Source of the DNA: Terriglobia bacterium
GTDB taxonomy: Bacteria > Acidobacteriota > Terriglobia > Terriglobales > Acidobacteriaceae
DNA length: 64,000 nucleotides
NCBI GenBank assembly: GCA_020072645.1
Contig: JAIQGK010000012.1
Location: forward strand, 668,320-732,319
Direction: 5' to 3'
Of this stretch, positions 58,154-64,000 are shown piece by piece (the stretch's first letter is position 1; each line of letters opens with the position of its first letter). The notes under the pieces were generated by a model that saw nothing but the letters and a program-made list of their open reading frames with translations, ran no database searches and had not been told where the DNA came from. The position numbers and the translations under genes were made by a program.

Positions 58154-58278
58154 CGAGCATCAGTCACCGATACCAGCGGCTGGCCACCCGTCAAAGAGTC
58201 CGCCTACGAGTGCCCATCCGCGTTCTCCCTGGCGAGTTTTCACACTCCATTAACATTGGCCCTGTACGCTGAACGTGT

Positions 58279-59049
58279 ATGGGCGGCCTCAACAGAACGC
58301 TTCCGCAGGTGGATCAGCCGATAGACGAAGAAACTGCCATCGCCGCAAACGACAAACAAAAGCTTTTTGTCGTTGAAGACGATGCTGACATTGCGCGCCT
58401 GGTGCGTCATCATCTTGAAGCTGCGGGATATCGCGTGCGCGTTTATGCCACCACGCACGCCGTACTGGCAGACGCCCTGAAGGAACGTCCTGCCTTGCTG
58501 CTGCTGGATATCATGGTTCCCGGCGGAGACGGAATCGCACTCTGCCGCCAGATACGCCAATCAGGAGAAACGCTGCGCGGCACGCCAATCGTCTTTATGA
58601 CGGCACGGACCAGTGAAGCCGACCGCATACGGGGCTTGGAAATCGGCGCGGACGACTACATTACCAAGCCATTCAGCCCGCGTGAGCTGGTAGCCCGCGT
58701 AAAGGCGGTCTTGCGCCGCTGTGAGGCTCCTCCCGCCCCCACGGTGATCCGCACGGGCGACCTGGAAATCGATGCGCTCGCCATGGTGCTCACCGTGCGC
58801 GGCACGGTAATCCCCGCCACGGCAACGGAATTTCGACTCCTGCATTATCTTGCCCGCAACGCCGGCCGCGTCTTTTCCCGTGACCAGATTCTTGATGCCG
58901 TCTGGAAGGACACCGCGTTCGTGAGTCCGCGCTCCGTGGACGTGTATGTAAGAAAACTGCGGGCCAAGATTGAGGTGGATCCGGAAGAGCCCGTTTACCT
59001 GCGCACCGTGCGCGGCGCGGGGTACCGCTTTGGATCACCGAAAAAGTGA
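58279..59049 (+). CDS. OmpR/PhoB-family response regulator
   Basis: 256 residues. Receiver domain (27-145) with phospho-acceptor Asp77 in LLLLDIMVPGGDG, Thr in FMTAR and switch Lys in YITKPFSP. The winged-helix output domain (~155-250) has ATEFRLLHYLARNAGRVFSRDQILDAVW and RSVDVYVRKLRAKI. No sensor kinase gene is adjacent, so it is an orphan in this window. The first ~25 residues before the receiver are extra compared with typical PhoB. No start-site ribosome motif is obvious. Confidence 0.93.
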   Translation: MGGLNRTLPQVDQPIDEETAIAANDKQKLFVVEDDADIARLVRHHLEAAGYRVRVYATTHAVLADALKERPALLLLDIMVPGGDGIALCRQIRQSGETLRGTPIVFMTARTSEADRIRGLEIGADDYITKPFSPRELVARVKAVLRRCEAPPAPTVIRTGDLEIDALAMVLTVRGTVIPATATEFRLLHYLARNAGRVFSRDQILDAVWKDTAFVSPRSVDVYVRKLRAKIEVDPEEPVYLRTVRGAGYRFGSPKK

Positions 59050-59360
59050 AATCCTTCTGAACGTTCCCGCAAGAGACGCAAACCAGACCCCTTCGCCATT
59101 GTCCGTGGCAAGGTCGTTGAACGGATTGAAGTCTCAACAATGGACGACGATTGCGCAATTGGGATTCTTTTTAAAGACAGAACCTATCTCGGGGTTTGAC
59201 GTTGAACCGTTCCTTCGCATCACGCCCGATTACTCAGACTGGAAAACTCACAACTACAAACGCATCAACGCTGGCCGCCTCTCCGCAGCGAATAACGAGA
59301 CCTGCCGAAAGGCGGTTTTTATTTGTGCTTTTTCCGCTCACTGCTATGCTTTGGGACTGA
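59050..59360. other. Intergenic region after the response regulator
   Basis: About 310 bases. A terminator-like hairpin lies at 59301-59320. Upstream of it, no gene is recognised; short frames read FDVEPFLRITPDYSDW without known homology. The region may hold a long 3' UTR or a small RNA. Confidence 0.4.
59301..59320 (+). terminator. Short intrinsic terminator
   Basis: CCTGCC, GAAA tetraloop, GGCGG, then TTTTT. It lies 250 bases after the response-regulator stop and 40 before the next gene. The stem is short with one wobble. Confidence 0.55.
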
Positions 59361-60116
59361 ATGAATCGGCAAATATTGACTCCAGCTCAACTCATCGATA
59401 TTCGAGAAAAGCTAAACCGGGCCAATGAGAATATCCTCAATCTCAATTCCGAGATCAATACCTTCTTGAATGGACGCCCAGACAGCACCACCAGCAATGA
59501 AAACACTAATGCTGTCCAAGAATTGTTTGAGTTTTGGGCAAACCGCAAAATCCCCCCTCGTTTCAGCGTGATTACTGGAGAGGTTGTCCATCATCTCAGG
59601 TCTTGCCTCGACCATATCGCTTGGATGCTTTCCAGCGATGCTTACAGGCTTTCCAATGAGAGGCAGATTGCTTTTCCCATCGTCACTAAAAGGAAGCCTT
59701 GGGATAAAGATACGATTACCAGTTACGGCAGACAGGTAAAGGGGATCACCGATTCCAATGCGCTTAGCCTTATCGATCAGCTCCAACCGTGCCATGCTGC
59801 GGAGCCTGCCGACGATCCGCTCACCATCGTTCATGAACTGAACCGTATTGATAAGCATCACAACCTGGTTTTGGTTATCACCGGGTTCAACATGAGAATG
59901 ACTTTCCCTGTCACAGCTCCCATTGTCATTCATGCACATGACAACGTAGAAATTAACAGGGCCATTATTGCAGAGAAGGCAAATTTCCAAATCTCCCCTT
60001 ATATAGCGTTTGGGCAATTCGGTAAGCGGGAAAAGCAACCTGTTGTTGAATCTTTGACGCATCTTTTGGATGCTGTCTCCAGTCGGGTCAATTTGTTCGC
60101 TGGCGATTACAGGTAA
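59361..60116 (+). CDS. Accessory protein of unknown function
   Basis: 251 residues, alpha-helical in the first half (LIDIREKLNRANENILNLNSEINTFL), with conserved-looking HHLRSCLDHIAWML and HELNRIDKHHNLVLV, then a beta-rich end. This His/Asp pattern (H-x3-C-L-D-H and H-E-L-x-x-I-D-K-H-H) recurs in a widespread uncharacterised accessory family. Base composition is clearly lower in GC than the neighbours, suggesting transfer. A 55-codon basic ORF follows after 49 bases. Confidence 0.75.
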   Translation: MNRQILTPAQLIDIREKLNRANENILNLNSEINTFLNGRPDSTTSNENTNAVQELFEFWANRKIPPRFSVITGEVVHHLRSCLDHIAWMLSSDAYRLSNERQIAFPIVTKRKPWDKDTITSYGRQVKGITDSNALSLIDQLQPCHAAEPADDPLTIVHELNRIDKHHNLVLVITGFNMRMTFPVTAPIVIHAHDNVEINRAIIAEKANFQISPYIAFGQFGKREKQPVVESLTHLLDAVSSRVNLFAGDYR

Positions 60117-60165
60117 GGACACATCTTCCTTTTTCGTCGAAGAGTGGTAACGGAGATCAGTTGTG

Positions 60166-60333
60166 ATGAGTGAGAGTGGTGGTAAGAAAACTCAGCCGAC
60201 AGGCAAGCATCAATTCACGCCTTCGCCAGAAGTAGCAGAAAAGATGCAGCCGATTTCCCGCAATGCATTTCAAAATCTTTTACAGAGGGCGGCTAAACCG
60301 CCCTCTCGCAAACCCCCTGCAAAAAAGCGTTAA
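60166..60333 (+). CDS. Small basic protein (55 aa)
   Basis: ATG with GGAGA 10 bases upstream. The sequence is Lys/Pro/Arg-rich (SESGGKKTQPTGKHQFTPSP at the start and RKPPAKKR at the end), with a central helix (NAFQNLLQRAAK). The C-terminus resembles a nucleic-acid-binding tail. It probably shares a transcript with the gene upstream. Unknown function. Confidence 0.5.
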   Translation: MSESGGKKTQPTGKHQFTPSPEVAEKMQPISRNAFQNLLQRAAKPPSRKPPAKKR

Positions 60334-60474
60334 AGATCAAATTTCCTTGATCTCTCCGGTTGTAGCTGAGGTATTTCTGCATCCCGGTGAGGGTGGAACA
60401 GGTCCAGTCCCATGACATCCTCTACAAAATGTTCTGGGACATCCTTTACACCCCGCGCGAGCCCAAGCAAGAAA

Positions 60475-60501
60475 GCGGGTAAGAGTTTTCCCCTTACCCG
60501 C
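60475..60501. terminator. Hairpin GCGGGTAAG / CTTACCCGC
   Basis: A perfect 9-bp stem with a 9-base loop, 60 bases before the convergent peroxidase stop. There is no clear T-run on either side, so it is a possible terminator or structural element only. Confidence 0.4.
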
Positions 60502-60560
60502 GGCTAAACATCCGCCTTCTCCTTGCCGGAGTGAGAGGCAGGCTCGCCCAGCAAGCTTTT

Positions 60561-61997
60561 TTACAAGCTCCTTAGAAATGCCTCCAGATCGTTCTTTTGC
60601 TCTTCCGTAAAGCTAAGCTGGAAACGTTGTTCGTAAAAATCGATGACGTCTCTCAAGGTGGCCGCCGACCCATTGTGAAAATACGGTGCTCGTGCCGCCA
60701 GTCCGCGCAGAATCGGCCCTTTTGTTTTGCCTATGTCAGCGCATTTCCCGGTGATCAGCGCCCGGGCCGGATCGGTTGTCTGGATCGTCGAATCGTGGTT
60801 AATCGGCGTCTGCGCGCCTGCGTCGCAATGAATGGTATAAACCGGCAGGCCGGTGATATCGAGCGCAGGAACCGGCGGAACTTCCGTTACGCCAATGTTA
60901 ATGGCCAGCGGAACGGAATGATCGCCCACGTTCGGTGTGTTATGGCACGTTGTGCAACTTCCCACAAATGAAGCAGGCACCCCGGGAAGATCATTCAGGC
61001 CGCTCACGCCTGAGATGGGGATGGGGAAGGTGTTGAACAGCGCCTCTCCACGAGCAACGGCTGCGCGTGCCGAATTCCGGCCGTCATCCTTCAAGCTTGC
61101 CCATTTTGAGAACAGTGTCATCGCCACCGGGTTGAAATCAACGCCAGGGGGTGTCCCGCCAAGCGGGTCGTTGATTCCAACCGAGAAAGGCTGCACGGCC
61201 AGGGCGTTCGGTCCGCCTTGAGCGCCGTCAGCGTGCAGTTCGCCCGCCCTATCGTCATCAATCTGGGCAGTGAAATTCGATAGTTCAAAACTCACGATCT
61301 CGGCAACTTGCTGGCTGGTTGGCGGCTGGCTGGCCTGCGCATGGCCGAGCGTCGCCCCGACTGCCTGATCGCTCAAGTTGAAGTTAAGCGTCTTCCCTTT
61401 GAAGGATTCGCGTCCGTCCCACATGACCGTGGTGAGGAAGGGCAGATTGGTAGAGGGAAGTGGACGCCGGAACAGAGCCAGTCCCGCCGGTGTTGTCTCG
61501 GCGCAGTTGTGCGGATCATCGATCCCCGTTACGGCGAATTCCGCATTTGCGGGCACACCGATGGAGACGCGGATCAGTCCCTTATTCAGCAGCATACTGT
61601 AGGACCCGCGCCGGGCACTCAATGTACTCACGTCGGCACTGGGACAGTTGGCTCCATCCACGGTTCGGAAAATGGGATCGGTTCCGTCCGAGGCCGCAAA
61701 CCGTGCGCGAATGTGCTCCGGCGTAACTGTCCATGCGTCGCTTGCCTGATGGCAGGTTGCACAACTGCGGCCGTTGGCGCCCAGGCTCTGAAAAAAAGCA
61801 TTGTTAACTTCGGCTTCGCCACTCGTGCTCACGGTACGCACCCGGCCTGTGGGATCGTCGAATGGCCTGAGATTGTTAAGGTGACTATCGGCTGAAACCA
61901 GCGTCGTGACAAATACTGCGCCCAGCATTGCGGCGACCAGGGCACGGTGCCGTGGGTTGGTCATTCTCCGTATCGCCTTTCTGTAAAGCTGCCTCAT
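60561..61997 (-). CDS. Di-haem cytochrome c peroxidase / MauG-like protein
   Basis: 478 residues. ATG at 61997 chosen (second of two close ATGs) for its distance to AGGAG. The signal or anchor segment ends near VSAD. Two haem c sites: CATCH (~residue 80) and CTTCH (~355), each in a cytochrome-c-like lobe. Conserved MWDGRESF, PHN-type and GLAARAPYFHNG segments complete the CcpA/MauG pattern. It is exported to the periplasm. It probably reduces peroxide or oxidises a partner using c-type electrons. A ~50-residue insertion with Cys (~120-170) sets it apart from short CcpA enzymes. Confidence 0.92.
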   Translation of the reverse strand: MRQLYRKAIRRMTNPRHRALVAAMLGAVFVTTLVSADSHLNNLRPFDDPTGRVRTVSTSGEAEVNNAFFQSLGANGRSCATCHQASDAWTVTPEHIRARFAASDGTDPIFRTVDGANCPSADVSTLSARRGSYSMLLNKGLIRVSIGVPANAEFAVTGIDDPHNCAETTPAGLALFRRPLPSTNLPFLTTVMWDGRESFKGKTLNFNLSDQAVGATLGHAQASQPPTSQQVAEIVSFELSNFTAQIDDDRAGELHADGAQGGPNALAVQPFSVGINDPLGGTPPGVDFNPVAMTLFSKWASLKDDGRNSARAAVARGEALFNTFPIPISGVSGLNDLPGVPASFVGSCTTCHNTPNVGDHSVPLAINIGVTEVPPVPALDITGLPVYTIHCDAGAQTPINHDSTIQTTDPARALITGKCADIGKTKGPILRGLAARAPYFHNGSAATLRDVIDFYEQRFQLSFTEEQKNDLEAFLRSL

Positions 61998-62003
61998 CCC
62001 CAT

Positions 62004-62869
62004 CTCCTTGTGTCAGTCCTATAGTGAAAGCGTGCGGGAACCGTTTCATTCGAAAAATGTCATCTCGGAAGCCGAAGATACCGCGGTGTGATCAGCGCAC
62101 GGGCGAGATCTGTTCTCTGGTTCATCGAACCATGGTTGATCCGCTGTGATGCATCAGAAGCCCATCAGAATTCCGTCCCGCTCACATTCGGCAAAGCTGT
62201 TGCTCCGGCGGCCCTGCCAGTCGAAAACGTCATTCTGGTTCAGTTTCGCGAGTGCTTTGTGTTTGGCCCGCGCCCACCGAAAAGAAGCTAGGGGCGATCG
62301 TAAGATCAGCAGCATTCGTTTGATCTTCTTCTTTGCCCGCGAGCGTCCACGACCGCCAGCCGATTCAGCAGAAACGACAAACAAGGCGGCACAGCCCCGT
62401 GCCACCAACTTTATCCGCGCATTCATCTTGGCAACCTTCCATCCTTCTCGGCACAAATCCCATGTATTGCATGACTCTGCATCTTGAAAATGCGCAGCTA
62501 TTTCATGCGAAAAGCGTCATTTCGCAGCGGAGAGTGCCGCAGTGGTGCTGCCACTGGCGTGGCGGCTTCCAGCCAAAGGGCGTAAAGTCTGCTGTTGTCG
62601 TTCAAGCCGGGCTAACACAAGCTGGGCATCGCGGACCGGGCCAGCCAGGGATTGATGTAATTCCCGCAGCTCGCTCTTTTGCCTGAAGTAGTCATTCCTT
62701 GCAGCGGCACTGCCTGAATTTCCCAGAGCTTGGCGGGCTTTTGCCACCAAGACGGATTTCTGTAGAAGGTGGTCTTGGTAGCCGGCCAGCAACTTCTTCT
62801 GTTCCGCGATCTGGAGTCTAAGGTTAGTCCCAGAATTGGAATGATCAGCCTGCCGGCTGCGGCAACGGC
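62004..62869. other. Decayed region between the peroxidase and the TPR fragment
   Basis: About 870 bases. It holds two imperfect direct copies of a ~28-base unit (62044-62071 and 62501-62528, beginning TTTCAT-N-CGAAAA) and a probable minus-strand coding relic (62517-62860). No intact gene was recognised, and ORFs of ~60-110 codons on both strands lack motifs. Confidence 0.45.
62517..62860 (-). pseudogene. Probable 3' fragment of a coiled-coil protein gene
   Basis: The minus-strand frame reads a continuous amphipathic coiled coil (LRLQIAEQKKLLAGYQDH, then RQKSELRELHQSLAGPVRDA and LVLARLERQQQTLRPLAG) to a stop at 62517. It lacks a start and meets the truncated 5' end of the opposite TPR gene. 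The heptad pattern suggests true coding origin, but no family was recognised. Confidence 0.35.
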
Positions 62870-63910
62870 GTGAAAGCTGCGAATCATCTTGCCCCAGCCC
62901 ACTCCACGGCTTCCTATGAAGCCTACGATCTTTATCTCAGGGGCCGGTACTTCTGGAATAAGAGGACCACTGCCGGGTTCCTGCAAGCCGCGAACTATTT
63001 CCAGCAAGCGATCGCCAAAGACCCAGGCTATGCAAGTGCTTACGCGGGCCTGGCGGATACGTTCGGATTGATGAGTACCTGGTACGCGGCGCCGCAACAG
63101 GAGTTTATGCCGAAAGCCAAAGCGGCGGCCCTGAACGCGCTCGCCCTGGACGATTCTCTGGCCGAAGCGCATGCGTCGCTGGCCCTGGTGGCTGAAAACT
63201 ATGACTACGATTGGCAAACTGCCGAAAAGGAGTTCCGGCGTGCCATTCAGTTGAATCCTGACTACGCGACTGCCCATCAGTGGTATGCAGAGTACCTCGC
63301 CTGGCAAGGGCGTTTCGATGAAGCCCTGGCTGAAAGCGAACGGGCCCGCCAGCTCGATCCCATGTCGCTGATCATCGCTACCGACCGCGGCACAATCCTT
63401 TTTTATGCAAGGAAGTACGATCGCGCCATTGACCAATTTCGCGCCGTGCTGGACATGGATCCAGGTTTCAGCAACGCACGTTCCTTACTCGCCTCCGCAT
63501 ACGTGCAACAAGGAAAATTTGCGGAGGCGCTGAAGGAAAATGAGCTGCTGGCAGATGCGGAAAAACCCCAGTGGCACTGGGCATTCTCAGCCTATATCTA
63601 TAATCATTCAGGTAATGTGGCCCAGGCGCGGCATGCACTGGCGAAATTCGAAGAAGTGTCACCAAGATTGCGCTCAGATGCCATTCTGGCCCGTCTGGTC
63701 GCTTACACCGGATCAACCCAGCCAATCCAGCAAGAGAAAGCCATATCGCTTCTGGAGGAGGCTTATAAGGAGCACTCCCCGGCGCTCACAAGCATCAAAG
63801 TAGATCCTCGGTATGACAATCTTCGTAAAGATCAACGGTTCCAGGAGTTACTCGCACGGGTTAACTGTGGAGTCTCAAGAGGTTGTTCCGATCGAGGCCG
63901 GAGCGGCTGA
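62870..63910 (+). pseudogene. 5'-truncated TPR domain protein, 3' end altered by an IS element
   Basis: 346 codons from a GTG. From EAYDLYLRGRYFWNKRTTAGF onward the sequence matches the C-terminal part of acidobacterial winged-helix or kinase proteins that end in TPRs. About seven TPR-like units follow (AANYFQQAIAKDPGYASAYAGLAD, then AEKEFRRAIQLNPDYATAHQ). The N-terminal effector domain expected upstream is missing. After DPRYDNLRKDQRFQELLARV the last ~16 codons lie on the antisense strand of an IS481-type transposase, so the natural C-terminus is lost or extended. Confidence 0.72.
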
Positions 63911-64000
63911 TAGGTGGAACATGGTTGAGGCTACCATGAGGACGGTGCCAGTTGTAATGGTGAAGCCAGGGAAGAAGATGTTCGTGACGGTGTTGCGAGT
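63861..64000 (-). CDS. IS481/IS3-type transposase, C-terminal part (runs past window end)
   Basis: The minus-strand frame reads HEHLLPWLHHYNWHRPHGSL, then NHVPPISRSGLDRNNLLRLHS and stop (63861-63863). The string HHYNWHRPHGSLN is the hallmark end of the rve integrase core of IS481-family transposases. The start and catalytic DDE residues lie beyond the window. It overlaps the 3' end of the TPR fragment by 50 bases, so the IS boundary is close to 63855. Confidence 0.85.
   Translation of the reverse strand, partial: SQHRHEHLLPWLHHYNWHRPHGSLNHVPPISRSGLDRNNLLRLHS

Noticed and set aside
60330..60505. Minus-strand frame reading GVKDVPEHFVEDVMGLDLFH and onward to a stop
   Set aside because: No ATG or GTG start; it begins right after an in-frame stop and passes through the hairpin at 60475. 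Too weak to call.

Overview
The window looks like a chromosomal stretch of a soil Acidobacteriota, most likely a Terriglobia (Koribacter-like) member. This is inferred from gene content, not from an rRNA gene: an Oar-type TonB receptor with a carboxypeptidase-like plug extension, the futalosine menaquinone genes mqnA, mqnC and mqnD, an OFA transporter next to a FAT2-like acyl-CoA ligase, DUF5666 and DUF5648 secreted proteins, and GC-rich genes with conserved AGGAGG-type ribosome sites. No rRNA gene, tRNA gene or CRISPR array was recognised.

Layout. 1-3.3 kb: the 3' end of a PAS histidine kinase, a lipoprotein and a large secreted protein. 4-8 kb: purS, glmS, a membrane protein and a DHp-only histidine-kinase-like protein. 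8-12 kb: TonB receptor with a DUF5666 partner. 12.4-14.7 kb: a dual-specificity phosphatase and a coupled HipA-like kinase/DUF3037 pair. 14.8-17.3 kb: a trypsin-fold lipoprotein and a secreted protein. 17.7-21.5 kb: acyl/oxalyl-CoA ligase, ketopantoate reductase and an oxalate/formate-type antiporter. 22.8-24.6 kb: a P63C protein and a phage-type amidase (accessory). 25-28 kb: pyrD and two tandem FN3/DUF5648 paralogues, each with its own terminator. 28-34.5 kb: a putative anti-sigma-like membrane protein, a YycJ-type MBL hydrolase, lipoproteins, a DUF58 protein and an alpha/beta hydrolase. 34.8-39.1 kb: a PDZ/GAF/PAS membrane kinase overlapping its NtrC-type regulator. 39-42 kb: TMEM175 channel, DUF1398, MlaE and MlaF. 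42-43.2 kb: an IS1595 remnant and a DUF3800 protein. 43.4-48.7 kb: a minus-strand run containing topA and dprA, with a four-helix-bundle gene bracketed by inverted heptamer repeats lodged between them. 49-57 kb: mqnA, mqnC and mqnD interleaved with DedA, a toxin-antitoxin pair with visible tandem operators, and a processive GT2. 57-64 kb: an RRM protein, a PhoB-type regulator, accessory small genes, a di-haem peroxidase, and a decayed end where a TPR gene has lost its 5' part and runs into an IS481-family transposase at the window edge.

Themes. Housekeeping metabolism (GlmS, PurS, PyrD, futalosine menaquinone synthesis, TopA, DprA) is interleaved with accessory islands. Intergenic regions are unusually rich in short-period (7-9 base) micro-repeats and nested inverted repeats of several families. 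The most interesting of these form the ends of the putative four-helix-bundle element between dprA and topA.
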